Shown in pieces: positions 17,959 to 26,930 of a stretch of DNA of 64,000 nucleotides (position 1 is the stretch's first letter; every line of letters starts with the position of its first letter). A model generated the notes under the pieces. The model worked only from the letters and a program-made list of their open reading frames with translations. It made no database searches and was not told the DNA's origin. Source of the stretch: Peptostreptococcaceae bacterium. GTDB taxonomy: Bacteria; Bacillota; Clostridia; Peptostreptococcales; Peptostreptococcaceae. The translations under genes were made by a program, and so were the position numbers. Location: assembly GCA_025210335.1 (NCBI GenBank), contig JAOARY010000053.1, positions 45,663 to 109,662 on the forward strand, in the 5' to 3' direction.

Positions 17959-18981
17959 TCAAAAAATATTTTGAACAATTTTAAATATATTTTCTTCCTT
18001 TTCTTTAGAATATCTATATTCCATATAAAAATCACTTGTATAATCTACAGTAAATATAATTTTTTTTAAATATTCATCTGATAAAAATTCTTTTAATTTT
18101 AATGCTGATTTTTTTAAATTTTTAGGATTGTCACTAGATAATATGATGTAATTCTTATCACTTAATAATAAATAATTCTTAAAAGCCATTGCCTTATTTC
18201 TTAAATATAAATATTTTTCCTTTTCATCATAAAAAGGAAATAATCTTTTACTTTCTATCGTTTCATCTATTTTATTAAAAATTTCATTATAAAAGGTATT
18301 TACTAAAAAATTATTATCATTGTACTCAAATATATGATAGTAGTTCTTAGGATTATAGGATTCTTGTTTATCAATATTAAAAAAATTATTTTGTTCAAGA
18401 TATTTTTGCATATCTAAAAGTCTAAATTCATCTATATTTGAAAATATATTTAGGAGTGTTTGATTACAGATTAATATATTATAAAAAAACCATTCAGGAG
18501 ACATGTGAATATAAGGATCCATTTTATAAGGAAAATCAAAATATTTTTTTACAACTATAGATGCTATAAATGTAGGTACATAAAAAGAATATATTGAGGG
18601 ACTATCAAATGAGCAAAAAGTATAATTACATAAAAGCCCGTTTTTAACTAACTTATTTAATATAAACTTTATTTCATCCTCAAAATCACTCAAATTTGGA
18701 TTTAATGAATAAAATTTTATAAATTTACTTTCAACCTTAATCTTTTTAAGCACCTGTCTTATTTGAAATGAAGAAAGAGCCTTATATTTGCATATTAAAT
18801 ACAAAACAACAAGCTCTTTCATGTTTATTTGCCCATTTCTTAGACTCCCATTTATTTCATCTGGAGTTTTAACAAATAAGTATTTATGAAGTTTATTTAC
18901 GTTAAATTTCATATCCTTTCCTAATAATGGACTTTTTCCTTTTTTAAATTCTTCTATTTTAAATTTTTTTGCATTATGCAT
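17959..18981 (-). CDS. Unknown protein with N-terminal winged-helix region, T4SS-linked
   Basis: Not recognised with certainty. 340 residues, soluble. Residues about 50-125 look like a winged helix ('ELVVLYLICKYKALSSFQIR' then 'LNKLVKNGLL'), and the C-terminus alternates strands and helices ('NYIILSSDNPKNLKKSALKL', 'IIFTVDYTSDFYMEYRY'). That order recalls the replication-relaxation protein family of mobile elements, but the match is weak. It overlaps the S1-domain gene by eight bases, so translation is probably coupled. Very AT-rich codon use. Role inferred only from position at the end of the secretion gene block. Confidence 0.55.
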   Translation of the reverse strand: MHNAKKFKIEEFKKGKSPLLGKDMKFNVNKLHKYLFVKTPDEINGSLRNGQINMKELVVLYLICKYKALSSFQIRQVLKKIKVESKFIKFYSLNPNLSDFEDEIKFILNKLVKNGLLCNYTFCSFDSPSIYSFYVPTFIASIVVKKYFDFPYKMDPYIHMSPEWFFYNILICNQTLLNIFSNIDEFRLLDMQKYLEQNNFFNIDKQESYNPKNYYHIFEYNDNNFLVNTFYNEIFNKIDETIESKRLFPFYDEKEKYLYLRNKAMAFKNYLLLSDKNYIILSSDNPKNLKKSALKLKEFLSDEYLKKIIFTVDYTSDFYMEYRYSKEKEENIFKIVQNIF

Positions 18982-20215
18982 ATTTCTTTATCTGTCCAAT
19001 TATACTCGAGCGATTATTTTTTCTTATTATCTCAACAATATAATTACCACCCATTCTAACTGTAACATTATCATCTTTGTCAGGGAAAAAGCATAATATA
19101 TCCACATCTAATCCTAATACATTTCCAAACACACCTTTTGCATTTGTACTATCTGGCTTTCTATAATAATCAATAACTTTAATCTTAAAATAATCCCCCG
19201 TATCAATCTTATCCAATGCATTTAATTTTTCAATCATAGTTGCAGCTCTTGAACATATAAATATATCTCTAAACTTTTCATTTGATTCTTTATATTCTAA
19301 AATTCTTATGTTAACTTTTCTACCATTTTTTTTGATATATGAGTTCATATCATAAAGTATTGATGGAACTCTTTTTCCTATTATCCAATGTTCCGCTGGA
19401 ATATATCCTTTTACTCCATTTCCTAAATCTAAAGAAATTGAAGAATCCATATTATTATATCCTATTATATTTGCTTCAATTTCATAACCTATCTTATTTT
19501 TAAGTTCATCTAATTTCAGTAAGTACCTTTCTTCTAAATATGTCTCTCTTGCTTCTTGCATAGATAAATAAACTCTATCATTTTCTTCATCAAATTCAAC
19601 AATCTTAACCAAAAATTCTTTTCCTATATTATTTAACATTGATGATATTTCTGGAGTTTTGCTAAAACCTTCTTTCTTTGTTATTATTCCTTCTATCCCA
19701 CCAGGAAATAAACTAACCATAGTAAAATCTTTTTTTACGCTTGTTATAGTCGTATTAAAAAATTCATTATTATTATATTTTTCATATAATTTTTGAAGTG
19801 AATTTTCTCTTTGATTTTTAGTGTCTTGACATCTAGGATATATATCTTTTATATCTGTTAAATCTACATAATGTCCTTTTTTTCTAAATTCTTTATGTTT
19901 AGAAGCATCAATTGCATTTAAAACTATTGTATTTCCACTTATATTACAATCATCTAATGTAAAGTAAATTTTATTTTCAATAATACAATTATATTCATTT
20001 TGAACATTACATATTATTTTTAAATTCTTATTATCAAAAATTACATAATCAAATTTTTCAGAAACATTGTTATGTCTTTTGTCCAAAATATATCCCTTTA
20101 AAACAATATTATTTTTACCAAACTCCGTATATATAGTTACAAAAAATTCTTCTAATGATACTATCTCATTAGTGTATTTCTCAACAAGTTCTTCTAATTT
20201 TAATTTAGCTTCCAT
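18974..20215 (-). CDS. S1-domain RNA-binding protein in the T4SS region
   Basis: A 413-residue protein with at least two S1-like OB folds: residues about 150-215 ('FFNTTITSVKKDFTMVSLF', 'ENDRVYLSMQEA') and about 228-310 ('GYEIEANIIGYNNMDSSISL', 'VKGYIPAEHW'), plus a probable third near the C-terminus. S1 domains bind RNA or single-stranded DNA. GGAGG precedes the ATG by five bases. Genes for such proteins occur in Gram-positive conjugative elements, but the job there is unclear; single-strand nucleic-acid handling is an inference. It is co-transcribed with the winged-helix protein downstream. Confidence 0.6.
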   Translation of the reverse strand: MEAKLKLEELVEKYTNEIVSLEEFFVTIYTEFGKNNIVLKGYILDKRHNNVSEKFDYVIFDNKNLKIICNVQNEYNCIIENKIYFTLDDCNISGNTIVLNAIDASKHKEFRKKGHYVDLTDIKDIYPRCQDTKNQRENSLQKLYEKYNNNEFFNTTITSVKKDFTMVSLFPGGIEGIITKKEGFSKTPEISSMLNNIGKEFLVKIVEFDEENDRVYLSMQEARETYLEERYLLKLDELKNKIGYEIEANIIGYNNMDSSISLDLGNGVKGYIPAEHWIIGKRVPSILYDMNSYIKKNGRKVNIRILEYKESNEKFRDIFICSRAATMIEKLNALDKIDTGDYFKIKVIDYYRKPDSTNAKGVFGNVLGLDVDILCFFPDKDDNVTVRMGGNYIVEIIRKNNRSSIIGQIKKYA

Positions 20216-20240
20216 AAAAACCTCCTGCTTTTTATAAATT

Positions 20241-20736
20241 TTAAATTCTAAATAATAATGGTGATAGTAAATTTATAATCCAAATCAAAGGTGTTATAAG
20301 CGAAACAAATAAATATAGCTTTCTTTTTCTTGGAACATAAAAATAAATCAAATGCATTGTATAAAATATAAGGAAAAAATATATATAAAATTTTATCTTT
20401 ATTGTATTTATATAATAAAAAAACTTTGATTTAATATTATACTCAAAAAATTTTACATACTTTTCATCTAAAAAAAATTGATCACCAATACTATCTTCTT
20501 TTTTCAAATATTTTTTTTGAAAAATATTCTCTTTTTCTAGTTTAACATAATTATTTTCTAAATTGGAAATTTTTCTATGTTTTTTTATTAAAAAATTGTA
20601 ATCATTATTATTTCTTACTATTTTAAATAATAAATCAAATTCAGATTTAAAGGTATTTATAAAAATAGTAAATATAGAAAAAAAATTTATAAAAAGAAAT
20701 ATTATTAAAAATATTTTTACATATCTTCTTATTCAT
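20241..20736 (-). CDS. Small membrane protein with non-canonical start or frameshift
   Basis: One reading frame is open from 20732 to 20241 (about 163 codons) and encodes an N-terminal hydrophobic helix ('VKIFLIIFLFINFFSIF'), a charged, coiled-coil-like middle and two C-terminal hydrophobic segments. It has no ATG: the frame begins at an AUA codon (20732-20730) nine bases after GGGAG, and the only internal bacterial start is a TTG at 20507 deep in the protein. An ATG at 20736 with better spacing lies in the next frame and meets a stop after 29 codons. Either AUA initiation, ribosome slippage, or a frameshift mutation is involved. Function unknown; membrane part of the secretion locus is inferred. 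Confidence 0.45.
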
Positions 20737-20801
20737 ATCATCTCCCTTAAAATTATTTTATGGCACCACAATTCTATAAATATACTAATATCTTAATAAT
20801 A

Positions 20802-20846
20802 ATTTTTACAATAACAGTTATTCTAAAAAATTATTATTGTAAAAAT
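20802..20846. promoter_or_regulatory. Inverted repeat in the divergent T4SS promoter region
   Basis: ATTTTTACAATAA (20802-20814) and TTATTGTAAAAAT (20834-20846) form a perfect 13-bp inverted repeat with a 19-base spacer, between the leftward membrane-protein gene and the rightward coupling ATPase gene. Placement suits an operator for a dimeric regulator or a leader hairpin. Confidence 0.5.
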
Positions 20847-20907
20847 ATATAATAAGACTTTATTATAAAAAAAGTAAAATATAGATTTTTAAAGGTGGTC
20901 TTTTTAT

Positions 20908-23130
20908 ATGAATTTGAAATTATTATTATTTACATTGAATTATTATATCTACCTAAAAATAACTCATAAAAAATTAAGTGATTACAATAAGATAAATCTT
21001 TCTTTATTAATTTATTTATCAGCTTTAATACTAATCTACAAATATCTATATTCTCTTATATATATTTTTTTATTCGAAAGTAGTATCTATTGTTTTCTAA
21101 TTGAATATAGAGAAATAAATATAATAAAATTTTTATCCTTTTATATTTATTTTATTTTCTTATATTTTTCTACAATTAAAATAATTAAAAATAAGAATAA
21201 ATTATATAATTTATTGATTGGTATGTCTTTTGATTTGCCATTAATAATAAAGAATGATTATGATATAAAAATATGCAAAAATAAAAAAAATTCATCTTGG
21301 GAATACATACGATATAATGATAGATTTTTACATACCAATATAATAGGTGCTACTGGAACAGGTAAGACTTCTTCTTTAATAATTCCAATTATTTATCAAG
21401 ACCTTTTAAGCTATAAAAATAATCTTATAAAATTGGAGACTATAGTATTTAAAATGGCTAAGGAAAACAAAATCACTTTCAACAAAAATTTTGATATAAA
21501 AAAATTTAATATAAAAAATATAAAAGTAAAGAATGAATTTAAAAATGAATATAAGAGTAAAATAAAAAACCTAAAATTTATGGGCATGACAATAATTGCA
21601 CCCGATATGTCTCTTATCAATGATGTTTACAAAATTTGTATGGACTTAGATCTAGATATTCAAATATTAAATGCTAAAGATATAAACTTAGATTCTAGAT
21701 ATGAGTATTATTATAATCCATTTGATATTAAACTTGATGATATAAAGAGTTATAAAGATAAAATAATAAAAACAAGCAATTTATTTGCAGACATAATGTT
21801 ATTTTCTTTTGAGTCAAATGGACAAATTGATCCTTATTTTTCAAGTGTAAACAGACTATTGATAACTAATATAAGTATTTTAGTTATGTTAGCTCAAGCA
21901 AAATTAAATAAATATTATAAAAAAAAATACTCTATTAAAAAAGCCAATATATTGATTATAAGAAATTTAATAAATGATTTTAGCAAAATAAATGAGTATT
22001 TTATTGACTTTAAAAAAATAATAATAAAAGAGAGTATTTTAAAAACCAATTTTTCTAAACTTTTTGATCTATATACTTATGATGATTCCAAAATTGAAAA
22101 TTTAAAAGATATCAATATTAATAATATTAAAATTAAAGGTATATTTGAATCTATTTTTGATATTTTAGAAAATAAATTTAAAATAAAAAAAGATAAAAAT
22201 AATCAAATTATAGAATCTGAATTAGAAAAACACTCACAAGGGCTTAAAAACCAATTAAATAATTTCTTATTAGATACAAATATTCAAAGAGTTTTGTGCG
22301 GAAATTCTAATATACTAAAATCGATAAACTTAGATGATAATATTGATCAAGGTAAAATAACTCTTTTTAATTTTGAACTTGGTGATTTAGGTGCAATAAA
22401 TTCTACAATGCTCGGTATGTTTTTTTTAAATAGTTTAGATCAAAGTATTTTAAGTAGAGATATAAATAAAAAAAATCAATTTCCACATCATCAAATAATT
22501 GATGAGTTTCCTCTTTTATGTAATGAAAATTCTACAAAAGGATTTACTCTTTATCGAAAATTTAATTGTGCTATAACAATAGCAATGCAAAATTTATCTC
22601 AAATGGAAAAAACAAAAAATATGACTTATTTAAAAAATATAATATTGAGTAATTGTTCTCACCACATCGTATTTGGAAGAGGGACTATTGATGATAGTAG
22701 TTTGTATTCAAAAATGAGTTTTATGAAAAAAAATAAAATTGAATCAACTCAAATCTCAAAGGATTCTATATTAAATTATGACCCTAGCTTGAAAATAGCA
22801 AAAAAAATCGAGATAAGTTTAGAAAATGAATTTAATTATGAAAATATAAGAAATTCAAAATTTCAAGAAATTATATTTTATACAGTAAAAAATAATAGTC
22901 TAAGAAAACCAATAAAAGGTCTTGTATTTTTTCTAAGTAAAAATAATTATAAAAAACTATTAAAAAGTAATATTAATTGGCGTTTAGTCTTTAAACCTAA
23001 TTATTCTTCTAAATATAATCTAAACAAATTAAATATAATAAATAATAAATTCAGATATATAAAGAATAGATATATTAAATTAAAAAATACTACAAATGAC
23101 TTGAATGAAATATATTTCGATGATATTTAA
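20908..23130 (+). CDS. VirD4/TraG-like type IV coupling protein
   Basis: A 740-residue membrane-anchored ATPase. N-terminal hydrophobic helices occupy roughly residues 28-95; Walker A is 'GATGTGKTSS' at 147-156 and Walker B 'HHQIIDEFPLL' with Asp532-Glu533. 'FNCAITIAMQNLSQMEKT' and 'NCSHHIVFGRGTIDD' are further VirD4-family features. Coupling proteins bring substrate (a DNA-relaxase complex or protein effectors) to the secretion channel. No relaxase gene is nearby, so the substrate is unknown. AAAGGTGG lies nine bases before the ATG. Strand is opposite to the channel genes. Confidence 0.85.
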   Translation: MNLKLLLFTLNYYIYLKITHKKLSDYNKINLSLLIYLSALILIYKYLYSLIYIFLFESSIYCFLIEYREINIIKFLSFYIYFIFLYFSTIKIIKNKNKLYNLLIGMSFDLPLIIKNDYDIKICKNKKNSSWEYIRYNDRFLHTNIIGATGTGKTSSLIIPIIYQDLLSYKNNLIKLETIVFKMAKENKITFNKNFDIKKFNIKNIKVKNEFKNEYKSKIKNLKFMGMTIIAPDMSLINDVYKICMDLDLDIQILNAKDINLDSRYEYYYNPFDIKLDDIKSYKDKIIKTSNLFADIMLFSFESNGQIDPYFSSVNRLLITNISILVMLAQAKLNKYYKKKYSIKKANILIIRNLINDFSKINEYFIDFKKIIIKESILKTNFSKLFDLYTYDDSKIENLKDININNIKIKGIFESIFDILENKFKIKKDKNNQIIESELEKHSQGLKNQLNNFLLDTNIQRVLCGNSNILKSINLDDNIDQGKITLFNFELGDLGAINSTMLGMFFLNSLDQSILSRDINKKNQFPHHQIIDEFPLLCNENSTKGFTLYRKFNCAITIAMQNLSQMEKTKNMTYLKNIILSNCSHHIVFGRGTIDDSSLYSKMSFMKKNKIESTQISKDSILNYDPSLKIAKKIEISLENEFNYENIRNSKFQEIIFYTVKNNSLRKPIKGLVFFLSKNNYKKLLKSNINWRLVFKPNYSSKYNLNKLNIINNKFRYIKNRYIKLKNTTNDLNEIYFDDI

Positions 23131-23225
23131 TGGAATTTTTTTCTTATTATCAGACTTATATATTATATCTTTACAATATATACTTAAAATGCATTTAATT
23201 TATAATAATTTTAGGAGGTTGTGAA

Positions 23226-23777
23226 ATGAAAATTAATAAAGAAAAAAAGATTTTTACTGATGAAGTAATTTTAGAAATTAATGATGATTTATATCTATTT
23301 AGGAAGTTTTTTTGGCAAGGACTTCATATGAGTTGTGAGTTTAAAATAAAAAACAAATTAGAATCCAAAGAAAATGATGGCTATTTTCCTGGTTGTATTT
23401 ATCATGATAATCAATTTATAATTCCTGATTATATAGACACAGAGCTTAATGAAAGTATAAAAATAAAAAAAAATAAAACTATTGATAATTACATAGCTTT
23501 ATCAAAATCAATATTTGAAAATAAATTTAATAATAATATAAATAATAATGATTATAATTATCTAAATATTATTTACGATATTAAAGTTGATAAAATCTAT
23601 ATATTTAAAACTAATTATATTAAAAATATCAATAAATTAAAAAATATATTAGAAAAGAATAATGATAAATTATTAAAATATCTATCTAAGTATTTAAAAT
23701 ATATTGATACAAAATTTTATTTGGAACATTATTCAATTGGTGCTCATAAATTAGAAGAAATTATTTTAAAATTATAA
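23226..23777 (+). CDS. Unknown 183-residue protein following the coupling ATPase gene
   Basis: Not recognised. Soluble, Lys/Asn/Ile-rich, with aromatic residues in 'LYLFRKFFWQGLHMSCEF' and a Cys in 'GYFPGCIYHDNQF'; the second half is a run of charged helices rich in Asn repeats. AGGAGG lies six bases before the ATG, an unusually strong site for this region. Same strand as and 95 bases after the coupling protein gene, so it may be an accessory or substrate of the secretion machine; that is inference from position only. Confidence 0.55.
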   Translation: MKINKEKKIFTDEVILEINDDLYLFRKFFWQGLHMSCEFKIKNKLESKENDGYFPGCIYHDNQFIIPDYIDTELNESIKIKKNKTIDNYIALSKSIFENKFNNNINNNDYNYLNIIYDIKVDKIYIFKTNYIKNINKLKNILEKNNDKLLKYLSKYLKYIDTKFYLEHYSIGAHKLEEIILKL

Positions 23778-23799
23778 AAAATAAAAACTATATGAACTC

Positions 23800-23831
23800 G
23801 GAGCTGTAACATTAAAAAATGAAACAGCTCC
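23800..23831. repeat. Short hairpin GGAGCTGT...ACAGCTCC
   Basis: Eight-base perfect arms with a 16-base loop in the convergent gap between two genes; no long T-run, so a weak terminator at best. Similar GG(A/G)GCT(G/A)T-bounded hairpins occur at 34775-34859 and 36774-36872. Confidence 0.5.
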
Positions 23832-23884
23832 ATTAAAAAATATCTATTTGAATAAAAAATTTATTTATATTTAATCTCTAAATC

Positions 23885-25912
23885 TTATTCTTCAAAAAAT
23901 TTATAATCAACTCTGTAAAAATAATTAAAATTCGAGGGATATATTTTTTTTAAAACACCTTTTTTTCCAACGCATAAATAAACATCATCTAATGTTGCAG
24001 GCTTTGAGTCTTTACATATATTATAGCTTAAAACAACACCTTCTTTGCCTTTACAATGAATGAATACCGCTCTATTATTTTTCTTATCTGTTCCTATATA
24101 TATTCCTACATGTCTCCCTCCAAATTTGTTATAAAAGCCTATATCACCTGTTTTTAAATTTTTTAGAGCATTCTTTCCTTCTCCTAGATAAACTCCTGTT
24201 TCATTTAATGTCCTCGCTTGATTTATAGTTCCATCTCCAAGTATTTTATTTAGATATTTTGAATCTTTTATAATTTGCATATATACCCAATATACAAAAC
24301 CAGAACAGTCCAAACCATAAGGATGATAGCTATTTATTTTATAAGAATTTGATCCTTTTGAGCGTATCTTTTTTAATTTTCCCCAATTAGGATTCTTCCC
24401 TATATGTGGATATTTTCCTCCCCAGAAATATTCTATATGTGGATTTTTGTTTAATGTCAATGCAATTTTAGCTAAATCAAAACGAGTATATGCTCCTATA
24501 TCTTTATCTATTATAATTTCATTTTTTATAATATTTAAATCATTAGTACTATCATCACTATTATATTCATTATTTTTTAAATTCAAAAATAAATTATTAA
24601 AATTAACAGATTTTACATCACTAAATTCAACTGAACTTCTTAATATTTTTTCCTCCATTTTGTCATCAAACAAAGACCTTAAATATTTACTTAATTTATT
24701 TTCTGCACAAAATGAATAATAGTAATTATACAAATCAATAAAAAAATCTTCATAATTAAATCCATTTTTCTTTGCAATTATAGACATTTGATTATAATTA
24801 TAAATATCAGAATCTAAATTTATATTTTTTTGTTTATTAAAATTTTGCAACTGTTCAAAGAGTTTATATTCTATTAAATCTTCTAATACTGTCTTTTTTT
24901 CTTTTACATATATAATTTTGTAATATAACTGTTCTTTCCCTTCTTTATTTACTTTTCTTATTTTATTTTTCTTATATATTTTATGTTTTTTATAATCATA
25001 ACTAAGATTTTGATCTTTTATGTTTTTTTTGATTTTATATTTAGTTATTTTTCCAAATATATCTTTTATATATTTAGGATATATTATTGGTATTTTTATA
25101 GTTTCCTTTGTATATTTATATTTATTTGATTTATAAAAATAATCTTTTTCATCATCAAATAAATTTTCTTTAATATATGATGTATAATATTTTTTCTCAA
25201 TATAGGTAACATTATAATAATCACTAACTCTATAATCTTTTCCTTTAATATTATTTATACTATATGCAAATTTTATCTGAGGTTTTAAATAATTATTTAC
25301 AATATCCAATATATACGTATTTTTTTTATAATCATAACAACTATCGTTTAATATATCTAGACACATAATAATTATATAATCAACATTAAATTCATCCATA
25401 TATTTTTTCATATTCAAAAATTCTTTTTTTATATTAAATTTTTCACTCTCTTTATTTATTTCTCCATCTTCTTTGTATAGTATTTCTTTAAACTCGTTAA
25501 AACTTGCAAATTCTACAGTTTTTAAAGCTTCTCTTTTTATTCTTTTATATTTGTTTTTTTTATCTATTGTTTTATAACTCTCCTTTTTATTAAAATAATA
25601 GGGGTTATATATATTGTCCATAAGTTCATAGTAATATGGAATCTTTCTTAAATCCAAATTCATCAATATCGCTTGTTTATATTCTAAAACTTCAGCATCT
25701 GTTAAATTTATTAACTTATCTAAGCATGTTATTTTTTCTTTTGTAGAGTAATAGTCTGATTCTAAATCTTTAAGTGATATTTGAATATTTTTTGTTGATT
25801 TTAAAACATTATCTAAATTAAAAATATTAAAGATTATCAAAAAACTAAGAAATATTGTAAAAACAACAAATGAACAAAATAAAATTATACATTTTTTAAA
25901 TATGTTCATCAT
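23885..25912 (-). CDS. Membrane-anchored NlpC/P60 cell-wall hydrolase of the T4SS
   Basis: A 675-residue protein with one N-terminal membrane helix ('IILFCSFVVFTIFLSFLII'), a long charged region, and a C-terminal NlpC/P60 domain: catalytic Cys536 in 'PYGLDCSGFVYWVY' and His601 in 'GGRHVGIYIG'. Gram-positive conjugation systems carry such anchored peptidoglycan hydrolases (VirB1-like) to open the wall for the channel. It overlaps the membrane-channel gene upstream by 17 bases and is the last gene of the channel operon. AAAGG is seven bases before the first ATG. The middle 400 residues match nothing I know. Confidence 0.8.
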   Translation of the reverse strand: MMNIFKKCIILFCSFVVFTIFLSFLIIFNIFNLDNVLKSTKNIQISLKDLESDYYSTKEKITCLDKLINLTDAEVLEYKQAILMNLDLRKIPYYYELMDNIYNPYYFNKKESYKTIDKKNKYKRIKREALKTVEFASFNEFKEILYKEDGEINKESEKFNIKKEFLNMKKYMDEFNVDYIIIMCLDILNDSCYDYKKNTYILDIVNNYLKPQIKFAYSINNIKGKDYRVSDYYNVTYIEKKYYTSYIKENLFDDEKDYFYKSNKYKYTKETIKIPIIYPKYIKDIFGKITKYKIKKNIKDQNLSYDYKKHKIYKKNKIRKVNKEGKEQLYYKIIYVKEKKTVLEDLIEYKLFEQLQNFNKQKNINLDSDIYNYNQMSIIAKKNGFNYEDFFIDLYNYYYSFCAENKLSKYLRSLFDDKMEEKILRSSVEFSDVKSVNFNNLFLNLKNNEYNSDDSTNDLNIIKNEIIIDKDIGAYTRFDLAKIALTLNKNPHIEYFWGGKYPHIGKNPNWGKLKKIRSKGSNSYKINSYHPYGLDCSGFVYWVYMQIIKDSKYLNKILGDGTINQARTLNETGVYLGEGKNALKNLKTGDIGFYNKFGGRHVGIYIGTDKKNNRAVFIHCKGKEGVVLSYNICKDSKPATLDDVYLCVGKKGVLKKIYPSNFNYFYRVDYKFFEE

Positions 25913-26930
25913 CTAATAACCTTTGTTTAATATTTGGATTTTGTTTTTGATAATCTATATTTTTAAATGTTTTAATATTTTCTTTACCTAAGACTTTTTT
26001 AGATCTACATTTTATACTACTGGCTATATTATTACTTATTGTTTTACATATTCTATTTAAAAATACCTTACCTAATTTTAATCCTGTAATATTATTATTT
26101 TCATATTTAGAAAAAAATATAATATCTTTTATTTTATTTCTAGTTGGTATTATTGTAATCAAAAATAATAGTCTAAATATAATCTCAAAACCATTTTCTT
26201 TAAATGAAATTTCTGATATAACATATAATATAAAACCATCTATTATTGGCATAAAGAAAGGAATTGATATATTTATTAGCCATTTATCAAAAATATATTT
26301 AAACTTATTTGATAATGCAAAATAAAAAACCAATGGAGATAATACAAAACCCCAAATAAAAGAAATATAATAAAATGTATAGATATAAACATAATAAATA
26401 TTTATAAAAACAGCTATAAGATACATCAAAGCATTCGTTATTGTATTTGATACTTCAAATCCTTGTTTTGAAATTTCAATTAAATCTATTGATAAATTTA
26501 CATCATTAAAAAATGCATTTAATATCTCCTGTCTTATATTGATTAATTGATTACAAAAACTTGGAAACTCATTTAATAATAAAAACAATATACTTATCTT
26601 TATTAAATCCACTTTTAATCTTACTAAAAAATTACTACTATCATTTTTAAATAATATATTAAAAGCTATATATAATATATTAAAAAAAACCAAAATACAA
26701 GAAATTGATTTTAAAAGTTCATAAAGTGGTGAAATTATAATATAAGTTGAATTTGTTGAACAAAAGTTTAATTCAAATAATTTGTTTTTATAAAAAATTA
26801 ATTCTACAATACTTTCAAACCCTAAACTTTCTAATATATAATATATAACATCTGCTATAACTGCTATTATATATCCTAATAATAAAGATATTGTCTTTTG
26901 ACCAAAACCTAAGCTTGCTATATTTAGCAT
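25896..26930 (-). CDS. VirB6/TrbL-like polytopic membrane protein of the T4SS
   Basis: A 344-residue protein with about six to eight hydrophobic helices and a short basic C-terminal tail. It follows the VirB4 gene with a seven-base overlap, the position held by VirB6/TrbL channel proteins in Gram-positive conjugation operons. Family assignment rests on topology and context; I see no sequence signature strong enough alone. AAGGGATG upstream supports the ATG at 26930. Confidence 0.65.
   Translation of the reverse strand: MLNIASLGFGQKTISLLLGYIIAVIADVIYYILESLGFESIVELIFYKNKLFELNFCSTNSTYIIISPLYELLKSISCILVFFNILYIAFNILFKNDSSNFLVRLKVDLIKISILFLLLNEFPSFCNQLINIRQEILNAFFNDVNLSIDLIEISKQGFEVSNTITNALMYLIAVFINIYYVYIYTFYYISFIWGFVLSPLVFYFALSNKFKYIFDKWLINISIPFFMPIIDGFILYVISEISFKENGFEIIFRLLFLITIIPTRNKIKDIIFFSKYENNNITGLKLGKVFLNRICKTISNNIASSIKCRSKKVLGKENIKTFKNIDYQKQNPNIKQRLLDDEHI

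Noticed and set aside
20508..20736. 29-codon ATG peptide at 20736 as an independent gene
   Set aside because: It overlaps a much longer membrane-protein frame and has no features of its own; kept only as part of that start-site question.
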